DNA of 15,655 nt from Ramicandelaber brevisporus (GCA_025201865.1 MU602680.1:1-15655), one strand, 5' to 3'. Numbered from the stretch's first letter, positions 1-9,185 are shown. The notes: generated by a model not told the origin, from the letters alone. Program-made: numbers and translations.

Positions 1-439
1 AGAATAGCTCGCCACGCCTTGCGATAACTGACTATTGCGTCGTGTTCTCCATCGTCATTTGATAGTGAATACTGTTGCTGCTGCTGTTGACCGTGACCGA
101 CTGCTCGTAGCCGTAACCCAGCTGCTGTACTCATTTGGATTCTTCGTCAGGTTGCTGTTGCTGTTGTTGTTACCGCTGCTGTTGTTACAGCTGTTGGTGT
201 TGCTGATCAGGCGATGTCCGTTCGCGTGGTTCTTTTTTTTGTTGCTGCTTTTTGGAGTTGGCTCGTGTATGCGATTTTTTCTTTCTGGCTTGGCTTGAGT
301 TGACTCTGTGTGAGTCGACTTCGCACTCTGTTTGCTTGGAAATCGACCATCTTCCATAAACTTTTATAATCTTTACCTGACGACTGTCAACTGTTCACTG
401 TCAACTAACGACTAACGACAAACCGTTAAAGTAGTGGAG
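1..439 (+). promoter_or_regulatory. Upstream/promoter region of the Ubp9-like gene
   Basis: No convincing gene is visible here. The plus strand is T/G rich with interrupted GCTGTT/GTTGCTG triplet runs at about 70-210. A TATA-like TTTATAAT lies at 363-370. Just before the start codon there are two short direct repeats: CTGTCAACT at 384-392 and 398-406, and CTAACGA at 405-411 and 412-418. If the TATA-like element is used, the 5' leader would be only some tens of bases long; this is inference. Confidence 0.45.
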
Positions 440-2662
440 ATGAGCTCGTCTTTCAGAAAGTTCCTAGGCATGGTATGTATCCACACTTCTGTCACTGGCT
501 TGCTTCCCAAGCTCTGGCATAGACACGCATACACAAACACTCAAGCGCTTGCTTGCTTGCCCTCTTGCAGGTGCATGAGTGCCAAGCCAGTGTGTCCATG
601 TACCTTATCTGACATTTGAGCACACGCACACACACGTCCACTGACATTCAGAATCTCCATCCTTCACTCTCTTTCTCTCTATTCTTCTCTCTATTCTTCT
701 CTCTCTGTATGTTGGTGGATTACAAATGCAATGTAACAGGGCCCATCCCAGGGCAAGAATAGCTCAAACGACGGCGGATGGCCACAGGGCAATGAGCGAT
801 ACTTTGGATTAGAGAACGTGGGCAATGTTTGTTACTGCAGTTCGATTCTTCAGGCACTGTACTTTTGTGTTCCATTTAGACAGGCTGTGCTGAACTATCC
901 AAATATCCCATCGGCACTTGCAGCCCTAAATGAGCAGTCTTCTTCTTCGCCCTCGTCAACATCGCCAGTGGCATTGAAGACTGCAGTTGTGTTACCACCC
1001 GTGACTATTGGAAACAGCAGTAGCAATGGTGATGCCAGTGTATCCATCGGCAGTGGAGGTACAGCTGTTAATGGTGTGAATGGAGTGAGTGACCATTTAG
1101 GTGATAAACTGGCAGATATGAATTTGTCGTCATCATCCAGCGGATCAACTCTCCCAGTGTTTTCCAACCCTAAGCCAGTTTCTCGCAGTTACTCCACAAT
1201 GACTACTCTGGAATATGGCACCACGACCGCAACAGCGGCAGCAGCAGCAACAGCACCAACCAGCAGCAGTCCCAGCCCAGCCCTATCAACAACAACAGCA
1301 ACCACCACCACTACCAAGGATAGTGGAAGCAGACTGAGTCGCATTCGATTCCCAGGCCGTGATCGCAGCAAAGATGATTCCTCAGCCTCGCCATCTCAAT
1401 CGTCTTCTGGCCCAGTCTCAGTTTCATCGATTGCTTCCGCTCTAGCCAGCGCATCTGGAGGTGCATTTATGACCACATCTACAGCTCCAGTCCCTTCCAG
1501 CAGCAGTTCATCCGGACCATCAATCAATAGTGCGGCTAAGCTTGGAGTCAGTGAGTCGATGTTTACAGCGCTAAAGGATTTGTTTGAATTAATTTCCAGC
1601 CAAAAGAAGAGAAATGGATCGCTGTCTCCAAACAACTTTATCTTGAAGCTGAAGAAGGAGAATGAATTGTTTAGATCAACCATGCATCAGGATGCTCATG
1701 AATTCCTGAACTATATCCTAAATGTTATTGGTGATGACATAACTACTATTGAGCGTAATAGTAAAAGCAATATTAGCAATAATGATTCAAATGGCGGAAA
1801 TGACTCGGCTACATTGAATGGAAACAACAGCAACAGCAACAATAATAATGCATCAACGTTTATCCAGCAGTTGTTTGAGGGTACACTCACCAATGAGACT
1901 CGCTGCTTAACGTGCGAAACTGTGACCAGTCGAGATGAATCCTTCCTCGACCTGTCAATTGATGTCGAAGAGCACTCTTCAGTCACCAGCTGCTTGCGTC
2001 AGTTCTCTGCCAGTGAAATGTTATGCCACAAGAACAAATTCTTTTGCGATGTCTGTGGCGGTCTGCAGGAAGCCGAAAAGCGAATGAAGATTCGCAAGCT
2101 GCCCAATGTTCTCGCATTGCATCTCAAGAGATTCAAGTTCCAAGAGTCTATTGGCCGCTATGTCAAGCTGAACAGTCGAGTTGTTTTCCCTTGCGAATTG
2201 CGTCTGCCAAACACTGCCAGTGGCGCAGCTGATGCTGATCGACTCTATACGCTGTTTGCAGTGGTTGTTCACTTGGGAGGTGGTCCTCATCATGGCCATT
2301 ACATTGTGCTGGTTAAAAGCATGGGACAGTGGCTGGTGTTTGACGATGAGAGTGTTGAGCCAATTGATGAGAACGACATTCCACGTTATTTCGGTGAGAA
2401 TCCATTTGCCGGATCGGGCTATGTGTTATTCTATGAATCGGCTGATATGGTTGCATCGACTGCCGCTGCCATGGGCATGAGCGGAAATGCTGCCACTCCG
2501 ATTTTGTCTCCATCGGCCGCTGCTGCTGCCATTAAGAGGATGGCAAAGAACTCGTCTGTGTACTCACCGAGCCGCGGCGCATCTTACACCGTGCCAAATG
2601 GATATCCACCAGCACCAGCTACTGCACCAGCAACAAACGGACTCAAGAACATTGCTGAATAA
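440..2662 (+). CDS. ubp9: USP12/46-type ubiquitin carboxyl-terminal hydrolase (fungal Ubp9-like), two exons
   Basis: Cysteine-type deubiquitinase (EC 3.4.19.12) that removes ubiquitin from proteins. Exons 440-472 and 740-2662 join in phase 0 to give 651 aa. The Cys box at about residues 33-50 (YFGLENVGNVCYCSSILQAL) has catalytic Cys42 and oxyanion Asn37. Gln328-Phe333 (QDAHEF) forms the second box. CxxC pairs at 400/403 and 447/450 are the family's zinc ribbon. Catalytic His531 lies in GHY and Asp546 in WLVFDDE. Blocks such as FEGTLTNETRCLTCET, ALHLKRFKF and RVVFPCELRLPN match the USP12/USP46 subfamily closely; by family knowledge these enzymes are activated by WD40 partners (UAF1/WDR48, fission yeast Bun107). 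Animal members have about 370 aa; the extra length here is a Ser/Thr/Ala-rich insert (about residues 76-282), an Asn-rich insert (about 350-382) and an Ala/Pro-rich tail. The ATG at 440 was chosen because it leads straight into a consensus donor and a homologous second exon. Confidence 0.93.
473..739 (+). other. Spliceosomal intron in the Ubp9-like gene
   Basis: The donor GTATGT (473-478) directly follows the eleventh codon and the acceptor AACAG ends at 739. Splicing is phase 0 and joins the short N-terminal exon to the residues leading into YFGLENVG. CTGAC motifs at about 609-613 and 641-645 could serve as branch sites, though both lie far from the acceptor. The intron holds pyrimidine repeats (TCTCTCTATTCTTC-like copies, about 672-705). 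At 267 nt it is long for a fungal intron. An unspliced reading from 440 ends at 619, before any USP domain sequence. Confidence 0.85.
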
Positions 2663-2932
2663 CCTTGCCCTTTTAATGCCTTCTTTTTATTCCTTTTTAT
2701 TTTTTTACTCTTCTTCTTCCTCCTTTTTCACCCTTTCGCTTTTCTTTTTCACTTCGCTTTTACTTTTTTTTAGTAATAGCCTGGCTATTTTTAACAGGAT
2801 GGCTTTGTTTACGCCACATTTCATGCTGTGTTCTTGGCACATGCTTGATGTGTGTCGCTGTGCGACCTACCATCGCCCACACTACATCCGCAATTAAATG
2901 CCATACTGGGGGAAAGGATAACATACACATAA
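2663..2932 (+). other. 3' flank of the Ubp9-like gene
   Basis: Strongly pyrimidine-rich (T/C) for the first 120 bases after the stop, as expected of a fungal 3' UTR. An ATTAAA at 2893-2898, about 230 bases past the stop, is a possible poly(A) signal. Short open frames here have no recognisable protein character. Confidence 0.4.
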
Positions 2933-2973
2933 GGAGAGAGCAGGCAGGAGAGAGGGAGAGAGAGAGAGAGAGG
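2933..2973. repeat. GA-rich simple repeat
   Basis: Plus-strand purine tract; 2956-2972 is an uninterrupted GA run and the flanks are degenerate AGGAGAG units. Confidence 0.9.
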
Positions 2974-3090
2974 CAATGAAAGAAACCCACAGTGACTGGA
3001 TGGTCGCTTTCTCTTTCCACAGTCGGAGGTGTGTGTCGCGTGTAATTAAAGGCAAAAGGAAGGATAAACACTGTTACCAGCCCTGTTTCT

Positions 3091-3162
3091 TTGATTCTCT
3101 CTCTTTGATTCTCTCTCTCTTTATCTCTCTTTCTCACTCTCATTCTCTCTCTCTCTTCTTCA
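3091..3162. repeat. CT-rich simple repeat
   Basis: Degenerate (CT)n tract with TTTGATT, TTTAT and CA interruptions. It lies about 120 bases from the GA tract at 2933-2973 and is complementary to it in kind. Confidence 0.88.
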
Positions 3163-3240
3163 CTGGTTTGTTGATATGTGGCTGCACAACCACTTGCAAT
3201 CCGCGCGGGTTTGTACAGGGACTATGCGGTCAATCCACGA

Positions 3241-3318
3241 AACAAACCAAAACAAGGCAAGACAGGGCAAGACAAAACCAAAACAAGACAGGACAGGACA
3301 AAGCAAAGCAAAATCAAG
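3241..3318. repeat. Degenerate A/G/C minisatellite-like tract
   Basis: Imperfect 5-10-base units of the type AAGACAGG, GCAAGACA, CCAAAACA, AGCAA on the plus strand, almost without T. No reading frame gives a plausible protein. Confidence 0.7.
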
Positions 3319-3575
3319 TAAACCTCTCTTTTTGTTTCCGACTTTGATGCTTCCATTCTGACTTGATAGACAACGACAACGACAATAACTAGAAAAACAA
3401 CAATAACAAAAAATAACTCAACTGTAAACAACGCACTTGTACAGCGCACTTTTCTAGTCGCTGCAGATACACCAGCACCTTGATACACACTTTCATACAC
3501 ATACACATACACATATACACATAAAACTTTTTTCTTAAAATCGATACACGTTTCAACGGATACACACCTTGTACA

Positions 3576-3602
3576 CGTCAATTTGAGCTGCTCAAATTGA
3601 CG
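3576..3602. repeat. Perfect 13-bp inverted repeat with a 1-nt centre
   Basis: The left arm CGTCAATTTGAGC (3576-3588) is followed by a single T (3589) and by its exact reverse complement (3590-3602). It could bind a dimeric protein or form a cruciform or hairpin; no function can be assigned from sequence. Confidence 0.92.
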
Positions 3603-3880
3603 CATTATTGATGTAAGTTGCTGTTGTTTTTTTCTTATTCATTTATTGAATTAGGGTCTCGTCACGATCTTGGTGGTGTGCGTTCCTTTGCTTTTCTTTT
3701 GTTTCTTTTGCTATTGTTTTGCTATTGTTTGTTTTTGTTTTTTTTTATTCCACATCGTCATCATCGTCTGATTTCATCGAGTCCAGCACAACTTGATTGC
3801 AACACGTATTTGAATATATTAAAGCACGCACAAATGTGATGACATCGTCGCGTGTGTTGTACACGTGATGCTGCTGCACT

Positions 3881-3940
3881 AATAGCACTAATAGCAGTAA
3901 TAGCAGTAATAGCAGCAGTAGCAGAAATAGCAGCAGCAGC
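3881..3940. repeat. Nine-base tandem repeat (AATAGCAGT type)
   Basis: Four tandem units AATAGCACT, AATAGCAGT, AATAGCAGT, AATAGCAGC are followed by decayed copies and a short CAG run. One frame reads Ile/Ala repeats, but its flanks are not coding-like. Confidence 0.85.
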
Positions 3941-4215
3941 AAATTACATCAGCCCACACATGGGGTTGCTGTCAGTTCCACCGACAACGTCACCACATCC
4001 TCACTCCTTCTCGGCCCTTGAATCGTCACTGTCACCGATATCAATCATCGCACATTCTCTTTCGATTACCAATTATTTTGTGTTGTTGATGGTATTGGTT
4101 TTGTGCATCTTCCCTTTCCCATCAACCACTTCATCCCAGTACTATACCAGTCATCCAGTTGCTCTCCTACTTGGAAGTGCTGCACTAATGAGGTCGTTAA
4201 AAATAGTCAACTCGC

Positions 4216-4239
4216 CAGTCAGTCAGCCAGCCAGCCAGC
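4216..4239. repeat. CAGT/CAGC tetranucleotide repeat
   Basis: Two CAGT units are followed by CAGC units, six tetranucleotides in total. Confidence 0.85.
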
Positions 4240-5025
4240 TAACCCACACCTGATTTTTATCAACCTGTGTGAGTAAAGAAAGAAAGAAAAGGACAGCCTG
4301 GCTCGACATATTGGATTCCAAATCGGCTCAACTACTGCTTTCTTTCTTTCTCTCTCTTTCCCTTATTGTGATTTTCCTCCCACATTTGCTTTCTTTCAAT
4401 ACTCGCCTCCTTTTCACAAGTAAGTGTCGCCGCCAATCATCGCCTTCAATCCTCCAGTGCTCTGCTATTACCAACAGCCTGCCTATTACTTCCCCCTTCT
4501 CCTCCTTCTAATCTCTCTCATTCTCTCTCATTCTCTCTCTGTCTCTGTCTGTTTGTTTGTTCCTCTCTCTTTTTGATTTGTCCAGATTTGTTTGTTTTGC
4601 ATTCACTCCTTTTCCCCACGCTGCCACTCTTGTCCAAAATATCTCAGCGGCGCCAAAAAAGCCGCGGAGGACAATCATTTCGAGTCACTTTCAGAGGACC
4701 TGCGTGACTTACTTTGCTAGGAGATACATTACCTCCTCACTCCTCGCTCCACCGCCGTCTTCTACTGCTACTCGCCCTCGGCTACTACTACTACGGGGCT
4801 ACTGGCTACTGACTACTGGCTGCAAACATACTGTGCCGGTTGCATCTGTACTGTGCTTTTTCGGATAGGAGAGAGCAAGGGAGGGATAGCTCACGTGCAG
4901 CTTCAGTCACAGCAAAGCGATACTCACACCCACGCGTGCACGCTCTTACATACCATCTGAAGTCTCCTCTCCATACTGTTTGTTTTTTCTTTCTTTCTTT
5001 CCTTTGTTCTTTTCTTTTGTTGGTT

Positions 5026-5062
5026 TCTCATCTCATTTTGTCTCATTTTGTCTCATCTCATC
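5026..5062. repeat. TCTCATTTTG tandem repeat
   Basis: Two exact TCTCATTTTG copies (5031-5050) are flanked by partial TCTCA copies in the pyrimidine-rich leader or promoter of the zinc-finger gene. Confidence 0.8.
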
Positions 5063-5200
5063 TTCTTTGCTCACACATCACACTTGGCCCATCATTTGCT
5101 ATTCTCATTTTCAGAGCACGCCCATCCGTGGCTATAATCCACTTTGTTTCTTCTTGTTCACACATCTTTCCCAGAGCTGTCAAAAACGTAACGGCCGCTG

Positions 5201-5203
<3 letters not shown>

Positions 5204-5246
<43 letters not shown>
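5204..5246. repeat. (AC)n microsatellite
   Basis: Uninterrupted AC dinucleotide run of 43 bases. It is the longest pure microsatellite in the window and likely to be length-polymorphic. Confidence 0.97.
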
Positions 5247-5247
<1 letters not shown>

Positions 5248-5671
5248 CTTACATCTGTTATTGTTTCGCTTGATCTTCCGCGAGCATCCTCTCTTTTTTG
5301 ATATTCATCTGTTGTATTCGGAGCAGCACTTCATCGTCAATCATTTTTTGTTTTTGTTTTTGTTTTTTTTGAGCAATCATCGTATCGTGCTGTTGACGAC
5401 AAGCACTTCAAACCTGTCAATCAGCAGCGTGCACTCGTGCATCCGTGTGCATCCCTGATTCAATTGACATTTTGTGCATACCCTCTCCCTCTCTCCCTCT
5501 CTCTATCTCTCTCTTTCTTCCTCAATCAAACAAGATCGAAGTACCACAACAAGTCGATCGTCTTTTTTTGTATATCTTCGACGTGATTTGCACCTCTCTT
5601 TTTGGCGGCTCCATCTGCTCGACATAGCAACTCGATTCAACAATCTGCAGATAATCGCTCTTCCACCATCA

Positions 5672-5717
5672 CATCCTCATCCTCATCCTCATCCTCATCC
5701 ACATCCACATCCACATC
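5672..5717. repeat. CATCCT/CATCCA hexanucleotide repeat
   Basis: Four CATCCT units are followed by three CATCCA units and a partial copy, in the presumed 5' leader of the zinc-finger gene. Confidence 0.95.
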
Positions 5718-5827
5718 GCACTCACTCTGCTATTGCTCTGCTATTGCTCTGCCATCATTTGTGCCACGGCTATCACATTAATACTCGTCATTTGTAACTG
5801 CCTTTTTACTTACATTGTGCTTCTATA

Positions 5828-5989
5828 GTACGTTATCCACCGAGCCACACCACTTGGACCCTACGTGTAGTGAACATGCTTGCTCTTGGTCTGAAACTGA
5901 TTAACACACCATTACTGACATCTGGTTACTGTACTGAGTTGTACAATTGTTGCTCAATGATGTTCTTTCTTTCTATGATGTGTGTGCAG
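5828..5989 (+). other. Candidate 5' UTR intron of the zinc-finger gene
   Basis: A GTACGT donor-like site (5828-5833) and a pyrimidine-rich run ending TGTGTGCAG (to 5989) flank 162 bases that contain CTGAC-type branch-site candidates near 5915. The acceptor side lies only 28 bases before the start codon at 6018. The frame is closed by a TGA at 5976-5978 inside the proposed intron, so the reading would not extend upstream unless a coding exon exists there. The donor is non-ideal and the call is tentative. Confidence 0.35.
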
Positions 5990-6017
5990 ATACTTTTGCT
6001 CATTCACTACAACAGCC

Positions 6018-8573
6018 ATGAACATTATCACCAGCGTTAACATCATGAATCAACCAAGCGCTCCAGAGACGCCAACTCCAACCGATGCGCTCTTCAACTT
6101 CAACTATCCTCATTACCAGCATCATCAGCAACAACAACAACAACAGCAACTGCACCACAACCAGCATTTGATATCCAGTCTCTCACACAAGTCTAGCCTT
6201 GGAGCAATGGCTGCCATGGCTGGTTCCTCGGTCCGCTTGTCACTCGATGGTGCCGTCAACACTGCACCTGATTCGTCACCCGAGATGCCATTGAGACCAT
6301 TTGGCGATGGAAACGCTACCTCCACATCTACTCTGGCCACTGCGGTTCCATCCATGCCAGTAACAAGCGCTGTGCCAACTGGACTCGGCATTATGTATGA
6401 AGCAACACCAATGCCACAGCTGATTGCACCACCAGTAACACCCATTGAGTTTCCACCGCGTCTTCATCATCCACTGTCGCTGCAGTTGCCTCTTGCTTCT
6501 TCACAGCATCAGTTACAACAGCATCAGCTACAACAGCTACACCAACAGCAACAACAGCAACAGCAGCTAACTCAAGTTCAGCAATCGATCCTTCCGTTTT
6601 CAGCTGGCCTGCACGGTTTCGCAGTTCCACCAGTTATGGCCAATAACGATGCTGCCGCCATCACCGCCGCGTCACAACAGCTCATGTCCGAGCCAAACAC
6701 GACTCTGCCGAACGAGTATTTGATGTCACTCATCTCACAAATGGCTGCATCATCATCATCATCATCATCATCTGGTGCTGCCACTGTTTTACCAGTTGAA
6801 CTAAAGCCATCTGGAGTCACCGCTGTATCCTCTGCTACTGCTGCAGAATTTCCTGAAGAATTGACACTTCCTCTGCTCCAGTCTACCAGCATGTCCATTA
6901 GACGATCCCAGTCCAGTCACACTTCGCTGCCCGGTGCCACCGATATTGAGCAACAGCTTATTCAGCTTCAGCAACAACAGCAACAACAGGAACGCCAGCA
7001 GCAGCAGCAGCTTTCAGTCGGTTCAACCAGCTTGTTGAATGATCCACTTCTGGCCATGGCTGCAATGCCCTCCGCTTCTGCCGAGTCCTTCTCCCAAGTA
7101 CTTCCATTGTCCACCCGTCATTCCCAAGCACATTCCCGCCAGTCGTCCACCGCGTCTGTTGCCTCCTCCATGAACATTGGCACTCCGCTTGCAGTCGACT
7201 CGCTCTCACAGCAACTGTTCTTCCTGCAACAGAATCGTGCATCTGCAATTGGCCCATTGAGTCGCGTGGGTGACCATTCTCGCAGCAGCAGCTACCAATC
7301 AGTCACCAGCAGTAGCCTCATGCCCGTCAGACCTCAGTCATCATCTGCTACAATTAATTTGACCAGCAGCAATTGCTCAACCGAGAAGAAGCCATCCGTT
7401 CACACTTGCCCATACTGCGACAAGACATTTACCCGTCCATCATCGCTCAAGACCCATCAGTACACTCACACCGGCGAGCGTCCGCACAGGTGCGATTACG
7501 TGTTGTCAATCAACTCGGATGGCACTCAGGTGCGCTGTGGCAAGACATTCTCTGTGTCCAGCAATCTGCGTCGTCATTTGAGATCACACAAGAAGCATGA
7601 GCAAGAATACTTGGCTCACGCGGCGATGATGGCTGCGAATGGCATCACGGTTCCTCCATCGGCGGCATCGGCGGCAGCTGCGGCAGCAGCGGCAGCAAAT
7701 GAGCTGTCCGATGGCAATGGTGATTCACAAGTTAAGAACAAGCTAACTGTTGATATCCCAGTTGCATTAGTGCCTCCTCCGCTGTCGCTGGTTTCTCCAT
7801 CTGGATCAGTCAGTGGCTCTGTTATCACCCCAGTTGCCACGATGCCACCAACTATCACTCCAACTACTGCTTCCGCTTCCCAAGCCTTGTCCATGCTGAC
7901 TCCGCTGGCTGCTCGTGGTCCAGCTCGCTCGCAGTCACTGTGCTTCCGCTCACTTGGTTCAACCGCTGCCACCACCGCTGCCTTGACACCACTTCCACTG
8001 CTTCCCACTGCATCGACCACCTCGTCTGTATGTGATCCAGCCGTTTCGCTGCCAGAAATCACCGATGCCGATATTGCTGCCGTCGTTTCATCCAGTTTCC
8101 CTCCGGCTCCAGCTTCAGCTCCCGTTCCAGTTCCAGTTCCAGTTCCAGCTGGCTTGACAACAAGAGGCTCACCTGGCACTCTCGCTCCAAGAACAGTGCC
8201 AATCAGTCTGTCTGCACAACAGCACCAGCCATCGCTGTCGCTGACCATCCCACCAGCTTTTATGATTGGTCCAAATCAAAGTGGTCTGCAACAACATTCC
8301 CTGATCACACCAATATCAACAACGGCAGATCATCCACTTGCAGCATCTCTGATTAGCCCGCTGAACGCCATGTTGCCATTCACAATGGGATTAATGCCAC
8401 CAACCCTTACTACAGCCACGGCCACAGCCACGGCTAATGGTCCCAGACCTGGTCCAATGATGGCAGCATCTCTGTTTGCGCCAAATGTTGGCAACAGCAT
8501 AAAACAACTGCCCGCACTGACCACTCTTCCGCTTTCCAGCATTCCATCTGTTCAAAAGCAGCAGCAGCAGTAA
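6018..8573 (+). CDS. C2H2 zinc-finger protein, probable transcription factor (two fingers)
   Basis: Single-exon protein of 851 aa from the ATG at 6018; a second Met at 6045 is an alternative start. The only structured region is residues 464-524. Finger 1 is C464-x2-C467-x12-H480-x3-H484 with helix residues RPSSLKT. A classical TGERP linker follows, then finger 2 with C492, C507, H520 and H524 and helix VSSNLRR. The RPSSL...[10 protein letters not shown] pairing is typical of fungal two-finger DNA-binding proteins, so nuclear gene regulation is inferred; the target is unknown. The Cys-Cys spacing of finger 2 is 14 residues instead of 2 or 4. The rest is low complexity: Gln tracts near residues 36-45, about 180-190 and about 315-330, a Ser run, an Ala run after the fingers, and a (VP)n repeat around residue 705. 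There is no recognisable second domain. A specific orthologue could not be named. Confidence 0.9.
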   Translation: MNIITSVNIMNQPSAPETPTPTDALFNFNYPHYQHHQQQQQQQQLHHNQHLISSLSHKSSLGAMAAMAGSSVRLSLDGAVNTAPDSSPEMPLRPFGDGNATSTSTLATAVPSMPVTSAVPTGLGIMYEATPMPQLIAPPVTPIEFPPRLHHPLSLQLPLASSQHQLQQHQLQQLHQQQQQQQQLTQVQQSILPFSAGLHGFAVPPVMANNDAAAITAASQQLMSEPNTTLPNEYLMSLISQMAASSSSSSSSGAATVLPVELKPSGVTAVSSATAAEFPEELTLPLLQSTSMSIRRSQSSHTSLPGATDIEQQLIQLQQQQQQQERQQQQQLSVGSTSLLNDPLLAMAAMPSASAESFSQVLPLSTRHSQAHSRQSSTASVASSMNIGTPLAVDSLSQQLFFLQQNRASAIGPLSRVGDHSRSSSYQSVTSSSLMPVRPQSSSATINLTSSNCSTEKKPSVHTCPYCDKTFTRPSSLKTHQYTHTGERPHRCDYVLSINSDGTQVRCGKTFSVSSNLRRHLRSHKKHEQEYLAHAAMMAANGITVPPSAASAAAAAAAAANELSDGNGDSQVKNKLTVDIPVALVPPPLSLVSPSGSVSGSVITPVATMPPTITPTTASASQALSMLTPLAARGPARSQSLCFRSLGSTAATTAALTPLPLLPTASTTSSVCDPAVSLPEITDADIAAVVSSSFPPAPASAPVPVPVPVPAGLTTRGSPGTLAPRTVPISLSAQQHQPSLSLTIPPAFMIGPNQSGLQQHSLITPISTTADHPLAASLISPLNAMLPFTMGLMPPTLTTATATATANGPRPGPMMAASLFAPNVGNSIKQLPALTTLPLSSIPSVQKQQQQ

Positions 8574-8873
8574 TAGCTTCCTCCTCTCCTCTCACACTAT
8601 TTCCATTCAACTGTCATTTATTATCATCAAGTCATGCGTTCGTTCATTCATTTATTCGTCCATTCGTTCATTCAATCAGTTCAGTTTTCCATTTACTCTG
8701 CCTTCGCCTTCGCCTGTTCATTTCTACATTACCTTATTTTCTTTTCTTTTCTTTTAGCCCTCATTCAACATTTGTGTTTGTCTACCTCGAGTTAGAAGTA
8801 TATCAACCTTATTTATTTTTTTTATTTAGTTCGTTTTCAACAGTTTTAATACAAAGAGTTTAGTATTTTCTAA
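8574..8873. other. Shared 3' region between convergent genes
   Basis: Three hundred bases separate the stop of the zinc-finger gene from the stop of the minus-strand secreted-peptide gene. The first half carries degenerate ATTC/TTCG tetranucleotide repeats (about 8638-8685). The second half is AT-rich. The 3' UTRs of the two transcripts may overlap here. Confidence 0.6.
8812..8826 (-). promoter_or_regulatory. Poly(A) signals for the minus-strand secreted-peptide gene
   Basis: Two exact AATAAA hexamers read on the minus strand (8817-8812 and 8826-8821), about 48-62 bases past the TAA of the minus-strand gene. Their position and orientation support transcription of that gene. Confidence 0.6.
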
Positions 8874-9185
8874 TTATTCCATCGGCTGTGGACACAGCGC
8901 TTGTACTAGCAGAGTCTGGCTGGCGTACCCAGTTGCAAATGCCGTTTCGCCTGGACAATACGCAAAGCACGACAGCATGGCACGATGAGCGTTGCAAATG
9001 CAGACTCGTTCTGTGCATTTCTGGAGAGTTGCACGACCGCTTTCCAAACAAAGATTGATGTGGGTTTCGAGAACACAAGCTGAAGCTGTATTAGGAACGA
9101 TGTTGGTGACCAGCAGCAACAATAGCGATAGCAGTAGAGGCACCAGAGAAGGGGTTGATTTGAAGAAGCAGAGGAAGAAGAGCAT
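8874..9185 (-). CDS. Small secreted cysteine-rich protein (eight Cys, CxC type)
   Basis: The minus-strand ATG at 9185-9183 (A at -3) opens a 103-aa protein. Residues 1-36 form a signal peptide: a hydrophobic Leu-rich core (about 14-26) and an NTASA cleavage motif immediately before Cys37. The mature 67 residues contain eight cysteines spaced C-x8-C-x10-C-x4-C-x-C-x8-C-x3-C-x20-C (37, 46, 57, 62, 64, 73, 77, 98). The CxC...CxxxCP...C core resembles small fungal extracellular or GPI-anchored cysteine-rich proteins, which usually form disulfide-rich wall or secreted proteins. No Ser/Thr stalk or GPI signal follows, so it is probably freely secreted. The upstream minus strand is pyrimidine-rich, like the leaders of the other genes, and poly(A) signals follow the stop. 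It is convergent with the zinc-finger gene and divergent from wee1. Its function is unknown and the family name is not certain. Confidence 0.75.
   Translation of the reverse strand: MLFFLCFFKSTPSLVPLLLSLLLLLVTNIVPNTASACVLETHINLCLESGRATLQKCTERVCICNAHRAMLSCFAYCPGETAFATGYASQTLLVQALCPQPME

Larger units (their letters stand above)
2974..5827. other. Long intergenic region without a convincing gene
   Basis: About 2.9 kb lies between the Ubp9-like and zinc-finger genes. All open frames are short and are dominated by Leu/Ser/Phe or Lys/Asn strings, as expected from CT-rich DNA; none shows a domain or a credible signal peptide. The contents are microsatellites (listed separately), a perfect inverted repeat at 3576-3602, CACGTG at 3862-3867 and 4892-4897, ACGCGT at 4932-4937, and a GGCGCCAAA at 4649-4657. 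From about 4320 onward the plus strand is mostly pyrimidine-rich, as is common in fungal promoters and leaders, so much of the right half is probably promoter or 5' UTR of the zinc-finger gene. This assignment is inference. Confidence 0.5.

Noticed and set aside
55-357. Minus-strand 100-aa open frame rich in Asn, Ser and Lys, a possible first exon of a divergent gene
   Set aside because: It ends in a stop at 55 with no good donor site before the window edge, and Asn/Ser/Lys-rich readings are what the complement of the T/G/C-rich leader gives anyway. It could be revisited with more left flank.
3852-4253. Plus-strand 133-aa open frame beginning with Ile/Ala repeats
   Set aside because: The first part is the nine-base tandem repeat read through; the remainder lacks any domain, has weak codon character and no splice context.
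4557-4868. Plus-strand 103-aa open frame in a less CT-biased stretch
   Set aside because: No recognisable motif or signal peptide, and the sequence around it looks like promoter DNA.
7500-7529. A 30-base intron (GTG...CAG) in zinc finger 2
   Set aside because: Not annotated as an intron because 30 bases is below the usual spliceosomal minimum and the frame is open through it; kept only as a finding about an unusual loop.
7616-8248. Minus-strand 210-aa open frame inside the zinc-finger gene
   Set aside because: It is antisense to Ala/Pro/Thr-rich coding sequence and reads as Gly/Ala/Val repeats; it is a shadow of GC-rich codons, with no domain.
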